From assembly GCA_029449245.1 (NCBI GenBank), contig JANATF010000004.1, positions 3,202,637-3,266,636 of the forward strand: a stretch of 64,000 nt of DNA. Direction: 5' to 3'. The stretch is from Mortierella alpina (Eukaryota > Mortierellomycota > Mortierellomycetes > Mortierellales > Mortierellaceae). The notes under the pieces were generated by a model, which saw nothing but the letters and a program-made list of their open reading frames with translations, made no database searches and was not told the DNA's origin. Positions 20,255-31,131 of the stretch are shown in pieces (within the stretch, counting starts at the first letter, position 1; every line of letters begins with the position of its first letter). The translations under genes and the position numbers were made by a program.

Positions 20255-22738
20255 CTAGGCTGGAGGTCCTGGCGCTGACCCTGAAAACAACGACAGAGAT
20301 GATAAGGCCTTTGAACAAGATGGCGGAATGAGGACACGTCGACGGGAGCGAGGGAGGGCACACGAGGAGACAAGGCAGGAGAGGACAGATAAAGGTAAAG
20401 AGATTCAGGGAGAGGACCAGAGTGTGGGCGGCCATTGATGAATGGAGACATAAGGCAGCAGGGATAGGGGTGGCACCGAGCCAGGACCACATGCTTGCAT
20501 GGGGAAGGGTCGCTCGAGAGCCAAAGCACAGGTCCCAGCGGGCAACAACTTACCTCAGCAAATGCGGCCACGAATCCTAGCTCGTGTTCGCTTCCCGAGT
20601 ATTCGTCCGACGAGCGCTCGGCGTCATGGGCGTGCTCACCCTCATCATCGTCGTGATGGTTGTCGCCAGAGTCGCTTCCAGACTCTAGCATATCCATGTC
20701 CGCGTCAGTGTACATAGAGCGCCTGCTCCTGCTGGTGTTGGAGGCTGGGCTGGACTCCTCGGCGAGATGGTGGTCGCGCAAGCGGGATGGCATTGGGTTA
20801 GGCGGGGACCGTGAGGAGTTCAGGATGGGACCTGGTCCTCTTCTTATGTCGGAGGTGGATGTCGAGGTGGAGACGGTCGTTGCAGCGGCGGTGTGGTCCT
20901 GGTCCGATGGGGAGCCATGGGCACCGTGTGCACGCCTTGGACCACGGCCCGATTTGTCCCTCGACTTTTTGGAGGAGTGACTCCTGCCCTTCTTGGTTGC
21001 TGGACCATGATGGTTGCCTTGACTGTAGATTCGGTCCAGCTCTCCAAAGACGCTGCCGCGGATGCCCGTGTGATGGAACTGGTGATGTAGGCGCGACCTT
21101 GTTGGGGTAGTCATGTAGGGCGGAGGCGATCCAGGGATAGAGCCCAGGGTGCCAATGTGGCTTGCTGCATCCAGTCCGCCTCCAGCCATTGACACATCCA
21201 GTGTGCTCCAGGCACTCTTGGAGGTCCGCATGCTGTCGCCATCGTCGATCCGGCCCGCGCAGCATCCCTCAAACGCATGGCCCTGCTCATAGTCCTCCAC
21301 CTGGGACCGTAAGGAGAGCACCTCGTTCCTGGTGTCCTGCAGCAGGTCTCGGTACTCATTCAATTCAGATCGTAGCGTAGAGTTGGTGGTGGCAAGTTCC
21401 TTGATCAATGAGATGAGTTGGTTCTGGGCCGCCAAGGGTGGGTCAATGAAGGAGGACGGGTAAGGAGGCGAGGATGATGGCGATGATCTGGGCAAGCTGA
21501 TTGCTGCTGTGCTATGCGAGGAGCGCTCATGTTGGATCGCCTGGCCTAGACTGCCCTCTGGCGGGGAGCAAAGACGGTCCGTGGTCTCTTTTAGCCAAGC
21601 CAGGGCTTCTTTGCTCTCTCGAGCCAGCTCAAGCTCCTGCTGCTGGCGCTTCACGTTGTCATGGCGTTTTGCGAGAGTCTCATACTTGTTCTGAATCAGG
21701 AGCAGTTTCTGTTGGAGTAGCCGCTCGGACCGCTGGACTTCCTGAAGCTCGTCCTGAAGAGTTTCGATCTTGAGCCTGCTCGCGTCCTCGCGCTCCTGGA
21801 GAGCCTCGCGTTTGATGCGCTCAATCCGCAACAGATCCGAGTCCTTTTGGCCGTCGTCCATGTTTTTTGTAATGTCGAACAGCTGCTGTTCTGTGTACTC
21901 GAGCTGACTCGAGACGAGGGTGAGCCTCTTTGCCGTTCTTATCTGGTCGCTGATGGCCAGTAGTCGCGATTCGTCCAGCTCCTGGTTGACCCTGGCTAGA
22001 TCCCGACTCGTTTTTGCCAAGTTTTCGATCTCCAGCATAGCGGTACGAAGCTATCAGAGGGCGGTGGAATGTGTGCATGCAATATCGAGAGGGTACACTC
22101 TGGTTAGACGGGCATATCGCAATGTGATGTGGCGAGATGTGAGATGTTGAGATGGGTGGCGTCGAGGAGTGCAACGGCTAGATGGGAGGTTGTCCCGTGC
22201 ATGCCAGTTAGAGAGCCCTTGCTCTGGTCCTGGCCGCGATCCTTGGGCCAACGTCTCTCTCTCCCTGCGCACATCCATTGGGGTTCCGCCCATCTCCCGC
22301 AGCCGCACGGCGAGAAGAAAAGATGTGATGGACTATTCTCCCGAGGCACGGCGAGCTTGTGTCGGTGTTGTGCGTGTGCTCCCGCCAATTCTTGCGTCAT
22401 CTCGTCCTATCCATCTGTGCTGTTGCTTACCTCTCTCTGGAGATCGCTGACAATAGGACGATGGTCTTCTTGCAGCAGCTCCTGCTCTAAAGCGACAAGG
22501 GAGTCAAAAACGTGAGGCCAAGGGTTAGAGAAACTCGAGAGTCATGAAAAAAAAAGGACCTGATGGTGAGCTGTGGAACCAGACAAGACGCAAAAAGGCT
22601 ATTGGCCTTACCAAAGGTCTTTGCCCGCTCGTGAACATGCTCCTTGGCAGCTGACAGACGGTTGTCCATCTTGGATGCGATCCAGTGTGGGCAGGTCTGT
22701 GCCTGGACGCAGTAGCAGCCTTCGGAGGGGTCGTCCAT
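20255..22738 (-). CDS. Coiled-coil protein, about 580 aa
   Basis: Exons: 22738-22612 (MDDPSEGCYCVQAQTCPHWI...), about 22486-22433 (QELLQEDHRPIVSDLQR), 22050-20554 (main exon) and 20308-20255 (ends SGSAPGPPA). All introns have good consensus ends, but the phase between exons 2 and 3 is off by one with the sites I can see, so a small exon or another site is missing there. The N-terminus has a short Cys/His cluster and the repeat-free segment RLSAAKEHVHERAKTF. About residues 60-270 form long coiled coils (LARVNQELDESRLL, KRQQQELELARESKEALAWL, LRSELNEYRDLLQDTRNEVL). Further on is the conspicuous island RGSVFGELDRIYSQ, then basic Lys/Arg/Ser-rich and acidic His/Asp-rich disordered regions. No enzymatic domain is visible. 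It could be a cytoskeletal or trafficking adaptor (see findings); that is speculation. Confidence 0.62.
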
Positions 22739-23977
22739 TCTGATGTGATAAGATATTATGCTTCAGGTATTCAGGTATTCAGGTATTTTGGTATAGTAGC
22801 GGTGGTCCTGTAAGAAGCCAAAAAATAAAAGGACAAGGCTATGGTGGATGGGGCTGATAGCAAGGTCAGCAGAAACGGCCAACGCGCAGTGCAGGCGTCC
22901 AAACGCAGTAGCGTGGCTCTGGCACGAGCGAACGAACGAGCGTTTTACTGTTACGCGCAGAGGCGTGCGCTCGAGTGGATGAGAAGCCAAACGAGCCAGG
23001 TCCACGAGACTGAGGCACCGAATGTTCTCGAGTGGTTGGCGTGTTGGCGAGTGCGAGTGCGAGTGCTGGAAATCAAAGCGATGGTGCGACGTGGACTAGG
23101 GTATAGGGGCAAGGGGGACGCCGAGGCACAAGGAAACGAAGGACGGGAAAAGGAAGAGGAAAAGGAAGAGGAAAAAGGACGATGCACAGCGTCCAGGTAA
23201 AGGGCGAGTGGAGCAGGGCAAAGCGAGCACAATGCAAGGGAGAGCAGAGAGGCAAGGTGGCAGAGAGAGGGACGATGGATGGAAAGGGTGGATGGAAAAG
23301 AGTGGATGGACAATACGAGGATGGACAGCGAGGACGGACAGCGTGGATGGGGAAAGGGGAAAAGAGGGGAACGAGCAAAGGGAAACGACAATAGAAAACA
23401 GAGAGCCTCTTGGGCCCGAGTGGAGTGGCAGGCGCTGCGATAGACCACATCCATCATGGTCCATGTCCCCTCGGCTGCTCTCATCTTCTCTCTTCGTCCC
23501 TCTTCTTTTCTCTTCTTCTCTCTTCGTCTCTCTTCTTCTCTCTTCTCTCGTCTTCTCCTTCTGTGTTCTCTTGCTCGTCTGCGATGCGCCCAGCTGACCG
23601 TGCGCGTCCTTGGCTACGTGCCCGCGTCCCTCCTTCCGCGCGACGTCGATCGAGTCGACCGGGTCCATCGCTGCCCCAGCTGCTCTTTTGCCTTGCGCAT
23701 GTCCACGCGCACGTCGTTTGTTTAGAGCTCCTTTTCCTGCCCAACCCCACACACTCAAAAACATGCAAACAAACACCCCTCAGGCTCAGGCACCTTCACT
23801 CAGGCACAAGGCCTACTACCGTACAGCCAACCCCCCTTGGTAACGGACTGCACTGCACTGCACTCTTCATTCCCTCGAGCTCTCATCATTCTTCTTGTTC
23901 TTGCTTCTTGTTTTTTCTTGTTTTTTTTAATGCTTCCTTTTCTTGACGAGGGCCATTCGGCTGATCCTCGGGTCTGT
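22739..23977. promoter_or_regulatory. Upstream region of the coiled-coil gene
   Basis: No gene seen. The + strand is strongly G/A-rich from about 22930 to 23400, so the minus strand, which codes for the downstream gene, is C/T-rich. The + strand is C/T-rich at about 23455-23570. Near 22763-22788 is a short ATTCAGGT-type tandem repeat. Open frames here are simple-sequence artefacts. The 3' UTR of the SOSS-B gene occupies the right-hand edge. Confidence 0.45.
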
Positions 23978-25690
23978 CTAATCCAGCTCGGTCCTAGTCT
24001 TCTTGCGAACGTGTGCAAACGGTCCTGGGCCACCTGTTCCTCCCTGCGCCACAAACTTCATCTCCCGCGCAAACTCATCCGCGCTGTTGGCGAGTCCCGT
24101 CCGAGGGCTCGGATACGAGTCGGGCGCATCCAAATCCCGATGGTGTTGGTGTTTCTTGTTGAACTTTGGACGTGCATTGGGCGGCAGAGGAAGTGAAGGG
24201 TGTGCACTCCCTTGTCCAGCATTATTCGCCAATGTATGGCTCTGAGCCTGGCCTTGTCCTAGTCCTTGTCCCGGTCCTTGTCCTAGTCCTGGTCCTGGTC
24301 CTGGTCCTGGTCCCGGTCCTGGTCCTTGTCCTAGTCCTTGTGCTTGTACTTGTACTTGGCTCTGGATGTGACCCTGACTCTGGTTTAGATTCTGGTTTTG
24401 GTTCGGGATTTGGTTCTGGTTCGGAATCTGATTGGAATTGGCCTGGTGTGGCCGTTGTCCAGGTCCACCGTTGTTGGGCCCTATGGGCAAAGGTCCATTC
24501 ATCCCAAGCACACCATGATGAAGATGCTGCTGTGGACCAACACCGCCGCCGCCAAAGTTGTTTTTGTTGCTGTTGCTGTTGCTGCTGTTGCTGCTGTTGC
24601 TGTTGGAATATCCTCCTGGGCCTTGTCCTTGTCGCTGACCCGGTATTGACCCGCCCATGTTGCCTGACCGCTGATTTTGTCGCTGAAACACAGGGTTGAT
24701 GACAGCTTGCTGGTTATGCCGTTGCTGTTGCATGTTGCCGACAGCGGGTATGGGTTGCATGCCATTCGCAGACATGGTCATCTTGAGTTGTGGCGTCAAT
24801 GGTACCTGTAGTGCAAAGACAAAGGCAAAGGAATATACATATGAGTTTCAAGCAGATGGGAGATATAGTAACAGTATGATAGAACACATCGGACTAGATT
24901 CGATCGTACCATCTGGCTGGGTTTGTTAGGATCCTGTACCCAGTCAAACTCACTCCAGTTGGGCTTATCCGTGAACGGTATGGTGTCCTCTCCAAACTTT
25001 TTGTACTTGCCCGACTTGGTCGTTGATAATTGGATATGTCCCTTGAACAGCTTCGCCTCCCTGGATCAATGCAAGAAGAGGCAGAAGAACAGAAAGAGAA
25101 AAAGGTGATCAGCGTTGGTTTTGTGCTTCATGACGAGTCGACACAGTCCTGATGTACGACGGAGCACACAGCTGAAAACGAAAAAAGACCCTGGCCGTGT
25201 CCACCTACCCTCCCAAGAGTCGAACCAAATCGCCGCTTCGAAGTAGCTGGCTTTCAGCACCCCAGATGGTCAAGATAATGCTGCCCGACTTGTCCGCTGC
25301 GTGGAACGTGGTGATGAGTTGGTCGTCTGGTGGTGCTCGTCTGCTTTCGCCAGCTATAGAGCATCGTAAAGGGAGACAGAGAGAGGAGTTCGTCATCTAG
25401 AGTTAATCAAACAGGATTCCATGCAGCCGGTTTCTGTCAACTGATCAACAAGAATGCAAAAAAAAAAAAATACCTTTCTCGAGAAGGACACATTCTAGGT
25501 TGAACCCACGCATATTTGGACGGAGGTCAGCGATGGCTATAATCGGCATGCCATTGACGCCTGTGCCGGTGTGCATTGGATTGATGGGACGGTCTCGGGT
25601 CATGGCGTTTGAGTTGTTCATGTTACCGCCGCTGTTGCCGTTTGTGTTGTTGCTGTTGTGGACACCAGGGCCACGATTAGGCCTGTTCAT
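23978..25690 (-). CDS. SOSS complex subunit B / NABP-type OB-fold single-stranded DNA-binding protein, 446 aa
   Basis: Four exons, 25690-25474, 25353-25209, 25060-24910 and 24805-23978, join in frame. After an Asn/Gly-rich N-terminus, residues about 55-165 form the OB fold of the human SSB1/SSB2 (NABP) family: IADLRPNMRGFNLECVLLEK, then FHAADKSGSIILTIWG, SGDLVRLLGGEAKLFKGHIQ, and a W-containing end (PNWSEFDW). In animals this protein binds single-stranded DNA and works with INTS3 in homologous-recombination repair and checkpoint signalling. The C-terminal ~275 residues are a low-complexity Gln/Asn/Gly/Pro tail with a GPGPGPGPGP stretch and a short basic segment (RPKFNKKHQHHRD). Human NABP proteins also have disordered Gly/Pro-rich tails, but shorter ones. 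The domain assignment is firm. Repair function is inferred from the family. Confidence 0.88.
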
Positions 25691-26143
25691 CGTGTGTTGG
25701 CGGAGTCTATGGTTGGAGAGAGAGGGAGAAGAGGGGTGACGAGTGACGAGAGTCGCGAGGGGGGGGAGAGGGAGAGCAGGATATGCGTGCGAGTGTGTGT
25801 GTGTAGATGTGTGTATGTGTGTGCTATGGGGCCGAAGGGAGGAAAGCGGGAGCGGCAACGAGTCTGCGCCAGTGGCTGTGCGCGGTGGTATGCAGCGATG
25901 TAGGTATATGTGCGCGTGTGGCGGAGCAGGAGCGAGGAGCGGGTGCGATAGACTGGGAATGTGTGGGTCTCGAGGGTGAGAGAGAGTAGCAAACAGAAGA
26001 TAGGTTGTAAGAAAAAAAAGTTTGAGAGCAAAGGAAAGAGAGGAGAGAAGGAGATTGGAGGGAGTGCCCTTTTATACAAAAATAATCGTGTCGTGACTGG
26101 CGATCCAGTGGGCCAATGGCTCCGCGTCTTTTTATTGCACTCC
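25691..26143 (-). promoter_or_regulatory. Leader region of the SOSS-B gene
   Basis: The + strand is G/A-rich (GGGAGAGGGAGAG-type, then AAGGAAAGAGAGGAG-type) from about 25710 to 26065. The coding minus strand therefore carries the usual pyrimidine-rich leader. A GT-rich microsatellite sits near 25795-25822. The 3' end of the Vms1 gene abuts at 26144. Confidence 0.45.
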
Positions 26144-28934
26144 TCAAGCTGGACCCTTGGCGACACACGCGGTGGTGCAGAACTTGCGATTGAACTTCTC
26201 AAAGGGCGTCAGGCCCTCGAGACTCTTGCCACACGCCACGCACACATTCTTGCCTTCCTGCACCGCTCTGCGGGTGCCCTCAGCTTGCCGCATGGCCGCC
26301 ATGCGAGCCTCCGCAGCATTCGCCCTCCTCTCGCGCTCCAGTCGCATCCGCATCTCGGGGGAAAGGTGCGAGTTGGCTGCAGACGCCGACGCCATATTCT
26401 TACCCACCAGACTTGGAGCTGAAGACCCCGATGACAGCACAGACGAAGCGTTGCTGGTACTGGTGCTAGCGCCGCTACTGTTTCCAGTGGGTGTCCCTGG
26501 ACGACTGGACTCGCGCGTCTTTTTGCGATCGCGCTCTGCCTCCAGCAGCTTGCGCGTCTTTTCTTTTGCCTTTCGCTCCTGCTCGGCCTCCATCTCCGGG
26601 GTGAGTGCGGAAGGGATATGAGCTAGCCCGACCCAGTCCCATGCGTCCGGCAACTTGGCCATGGCCCGTCGGAATGCATTTCTCGTCTCCTTATCTTTGG
26701 CAATGTCGTATGCCGTAAAGGACCCCGCTCCCAGTGTAACACGATCGTCAGACGCTGCCTCGCTGGCCATGGCCGAGACAGTTGTTGTTGTCGGATCTGC
26801 GTGATGCTTTTCCAAAAGCTGCTTCACAATCAGAGCCTGTCCATGGTGAGACGCCAGGTGCAAGAGCGTGGGTGTCCTTCGGAGGTCGTATTCAGTGCTG
26901 GAGGTAAGCGGTAATAGCTGCGAGGCGTCGATCCCGTGTTTCATTAGATGACTGGACATGGCCTCTACACGACCCTTCTTGACGAGCTCAATCAGCTTCA
27001 ACAACTCTGCAGGTGCCTCCGGTGTGGACTTTTCCAGCTGGACCTTTGTTGAGTTCTGCTCCTTCATCGCCATGGCATCAGAGGCTGCCATGGCCTTCTC
27101 GAGAGCCACCTGTTCCTGCTGCTCCCTGAGATGTAGCGCGTCTCTTGTTAGGACCGACACTTTGACTGATGTCAGTTCTTGGTATGCCCGCTTAAGTTCG
27201 GAGAGGGTTGGCCTACGTGTCATGAAGGGGATAGATCGAAGACGGCCTTGGTGGTCTGCGGCCGAGAGAGCCGAGTCGTCATAAAACAGTACGCGACGGT
27301 TGTTGCCCGGAGCGTGCACAAACACGCACTCGCTCTGCTTGATCCAATGTGACCAGCCCTCGAGTAACTCCCGGACCTCCAGCTTCAATGCTTCCTCGTT
27401 GTACATTCGAATGCGAGCACCTGCAGAGTTGGCTACTCCATGGGTGCTTTGCGAGCCTCCTTGCTTTTTCCGCACTATACGTCAAAGATGGAGGGGGGGG
27501 GGCAAGGTTAGTCCTACGGAGTTACTTGAGGCTTCTTTTTCTTATACACGCTTTTAAAGATCCATTAGCAGCCATCAGGCTATGCATACCGGTATAACGA
27601 TGGAAAGTCTTGTGCGCGACGACCTTCATGTCACGGCCATGCGTCGATACTTGGCCAGCAAGGTCTATGACCAGACCGGCAAAATGACCTCCGCCAATCA
27701 TGATCATGGTCCAGTACCTGGCCTGAACAGCTGGCTTGATCGCGTCCACCACTGATGGTGTGGGCTGCTGCTTTGCCATCATCTGATACTTGATCCAGTC
27801 CTGCTCTGGTTCCACGACATCGTTTTTTTCCTCGTCATTCTCGTCCTCGTCCTCGTCTTCATCCACGTCCGAGTGCGCTGATGGGCCGTCTTTGCCTGTT
27901 TCTGAACGTTTGCTTCCACTCGGTTCTAGCTCTGTGTTTTCAGGACTTTGTTGAGAATGGGCGGTCTGCGCTGACGAGGCAACAGCAGCAGCAGCAGCAG
28001 CGGCGGCGGCCCTTTGAGCCTCCCTTCTGGCGCGGTTATTTTTTTGCTTCCTGACCTTGGGCTCAACAGGAAACTGAAGGGACTGCAAGTACTTTGGAAC
28101 GTCATCGCATTGTCCCTTGTTCGGCAGCGCGTTCTTATAGATGCCAAGACGCACTGTCTCATCGTAAAGAGTGCTTGTGAACCAGATCATGGGTGACATC
28201 CTGGCTTCCTGCAGTTGCTGTTCGAGTTGCTGTTGCTTGTGCATGAGCACTGGGTCCAAGTTACGCGCCTTTTGATTCTCCTTCGTCGTCAGCTCCAGTT
28301 TCTTGATCAACGACTGGATGAGAGCCTCCTGGTCATTGCTTCCAAAGACAGGCGTGGCGGCGCCTCGAACAGAGTTAACTGCGGTAGTCTCGGGCGTACT
28401 TGCCGCAGTTCGATGGGGTCGTCGCTGTAGTCCATCCTCATCATCATCGTCATGGTCCTCGTCGTCGGATCCGGATATGCTCGACAGGTCTTGGACCATG
28501 TTTTCAAACTGTTGTTCCGAGATGGGCTTGGCTCGCTTGTCCAGGAGCTGCTGCTTCAGGTTGTAGCGGTGCCAGTCCAGTTTGACGTGCTCGCGCTGCC
28601 TTGACACGCTCTCGAACTGGGCAATTCCACAGATCCGGCAGGAAGCGGTGACCGAGTCGAGGGATGAGACCGCGGCTGCGGCTGCTGTCTCTGAGGAGCC
28701 CTGCGGTCCGCGGCGGTGTTGCATCGAGGACTCGACGAGGTCTGGTCCAGTAGCCTGATCTTGCGGAATCAAGGTCGAGACTAATTCTGGCGGCATGAGG
28801 AATACAGAGAGAGGTGTAGATGGTGGCGCGAGTGGGGTGGTCTTCGTTGCGGATTGAGAGGGATGCAAGTTCCTGGCTGACTCCGGGTGTGGATGCGAGG
28901 CATCCCCGCTGTGGTTGCTGTGGTTGCTGTCCAT
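26144..28934 (-). CDS. VMS1: Vms1/ANKZF1 homolog, ribosome-quality-control peptidyl-tRNA cleaving factor, 891 aa
   Basis: Exons 28934-27590 and 27474-26144 join in frame across a 115-bp intron. Domains in order: a C2H2 zinc finger (Cys99, Cys102, His116, His122; CRICGIAQFESVSRQREHV); an acidic and poly-Ala low-complexity region; the VLRF1/Vms1 core (RYWTMIMIGGGHFAGLVIDL, then HKTFHRYTVRKKQGGSQST); ankyrin-type repeats (PTLLHLASHHGQALIVKQLL); a VCP-interacting-type helix (RERRANAAEARMAAMRQ); and a C-terminal Cys cluster (CVACG...FCTTACVAKG). In yeast and animals Vms1/ANKZF1 acts in the ribosome-associated quality-control pathway, releasing stalled nascent chains from 60S subunits via a Gln in the KQGGSQS region (recalled, not checked). 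It binds Cdc48/p97 through the VIM. All those elements are present, so the protein is probably functional. Confidence 0.93.
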
Positions 28935-31131
28935 TGTTATTGTGCGCGTGTCGTGGATCCTGCTCTGGTATATGGCAGTCGATGCGCTTGCGCTGAGGGC
29001 AGATGGGATGGATCTTGCAAAGGAAGAAGAGAGGAGCAGGAAGAAGATGGGCGGGGAAGAAGGCGGCGAAGGTGAAGAGGACAAAGAGGACAAAGAGGAC
29101 GAGAGGACGAGAGGACGAAAGGACAAAGAGTGAGGTACTACTGTATGTCTGATGTGATGCACAGTTGAACATACGGCAGAGGATTCAGACTCCAACAGGA
29201 TCCAGTCGAGACCGTGTACGTGCATTTGCACAGTCCGTCTTGGCTGATACCACCTGGAGAGCCTCTGCACGCTGTGCAACCCGTCCTTGGCCACACCGTC
29301 ATGCTGTGCCCTGCTGGGAGCGGTGGGAAGGTGGGAGGGCGAGTGTGTGGGAATATCGCCTGCTGCACCAGCTGCAGTGTAGACGGCAGCAATGACTGTA
29401 GACCGCAGCGACAGGGAAAGGGGCAGGGGCCATCCATGGCATGCAGCGCTTGTCTTTGGCTGCGTCAAAAGCGCGCGTTGCAAGCTGCCACGCACGCACC
29501 GCACTACAAGACACATTCGCACAGAAAACAACCCGCTGCTGTACACAGGACACATCTTTGAAAGAGCAGCCAGAGCCTACAGGAAAAGAGTGCCACCTCT
29601 TGCAGCCTCGCCCTGTTGCTACGGGTGGTCTACTCCACGCCCTCGCCATCGCCTGAGCGACGCGCTGGGCGTCTCCTGCTCCGTTTCTGGTTGCTGGACC
29701 TTTTCTCCATCACGAACGGCTCTCATGGAGAGTTGGCCCTGACACACCCCCGTCCCTCCAGCACGTCTCCTGAGTATCTGTTGCAACAAAATGAACACCC
29801 CTTCTGTCTTCTCAATCCCCTCCCCCTCTTCGTCTCCTCTCCATCCTCCACCTTCCATCCTTTATTCCTTCCCTCGTCCCTATACAGGACATGCCGACTT
29901 AACCCCCCCCCCCCCCGTTCAACGCTGAGCACGATAGAATAGCCCCATATGTGTTCTGCGTCACAAAAGTACACTGGCGCAAAAATACATCAACATAGAC
30001 TACTGGCCCACAGACCCACAGACCCACGGACGTACAGACATACATACCCACAGACTCTGGCTTACTCCAATGCAGAGATCGGAAACAAGAAGAAAAGAAA
30101 GGTACAGGAATGCTCTCGCTGGAGGGACCGTAGGAAAGGGAGGCGACATCCCGAGCTGGGAGATCCACGGAGACAACTGTGTGATGCATGCAGTCTACGC
30201 TCTAAGGAGCGGCAAGGCCTCTGTCAGCACGAGAGCTCAGAGTCAGCAGTGGCCAGGACCACCACCACTGTTACAGGTTATCTACAGGCCGGCAGGAGAT
30301 CCCGTTGTCCTCAACACCGACTAGCACCCTGTCCACCTGTCCACGCTGGGCTGCATGCATCCACCCGCTGTGATTGTGAACACTCTTCCACTCTTCCACT
30401 CTTCCACTCTTCTCTCTCTGTCTCTCTCGTTTCTCTTTTCTCGCACGCTCTTTCCCTTTAGTCCCCCCCCCTGTTGCTTTCCATCGCCACAGAACTTCTG
30501 GCCCACTGCCGGGCTGTCCCATCCACTTGGATTCAAGCACGTCGGCCCTGGGCAGCAGATGCCTCGCGCCTAACCTCAGCAACCTGATCAGGGCATCTGC
30601 AGTGCACACGCGCCACTGGATGAAATCCCGACTTTTGTTTGGCTCTTTTGCACATTCTTCTTCTTCACCCTACAAGCACCGCGTCTCTCTTTCACCCTCT
30701 CTTTCACTCTCACTCTCACTCACTCACTGTCTCTCTCTTCTGTCTTCACCCATCCACCATCATCCTCATCCACCATCATCCTCATCCACCATCATCCTCA
30801 CCCACATCCTCATCCACCGCTGCCCGCATACATACTCTCTCGCTCCCTGTCTCTCTCCGTCTGTCCGAGTCTATCGCTTTGACTTTCACTCAGTCATCAC
30901 GCCTTGTCCCCCTTGTCCTCCCTCCTCTTCTCGTTTTCTAACGAGTTCGCCCTGCATTTGCTGTCCGCTCTAGCCTTGACGTATGTATGAATGTAGGCAT
31001 GCAAGTGCAGGAGCTTGTATTGCCTTATATGCTGCTGTGCTCTCTACTCACACTTTTTGTCGTTCATCCAGCCCAAACTACACAGCATCTGGTGCCTGCT
31101 GTCCATCGCTCGCTGCTTCCCCATCATCAAC
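28935..31131. other. Divergent intergenic region between VMS1 and the Axl2-like gene
   Basis: About 2.2 kb without a supportable gene. Next to VMS1 (29020-29135) the + strand is a G/A-rich AAGAGGAC-type repeat, so that gene's own strand is pyrimidine-rich. Next to the Axl2-like gene (about 30380-30960) the + strand is C/T-rich, including a CATCCACCAT-type repeat near 30750-30810. A C12 run lies at about 29902-29917. The middle part (29160-30350) shows only short overlapping frames; a non-coding transcript is possible. Confidence 0.5.

Noticed and set aside
19924-20280. C-terminal extension of the coiled-coil gene through an Ile/Ser/His-rich frame
   Set aside because: The peptide is a translation of a GAT/CAT microsatellite and GT repeat in the leader of the next gene; splicing at 20308 gives a short natural C-terminus instead.
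24166-24699. Plus-strand frame rich in Val-Leu and Cys runs
   Set aside because: Antisense shadow of the Gln/Gly/Pro repeats of the SOSS-B gene.
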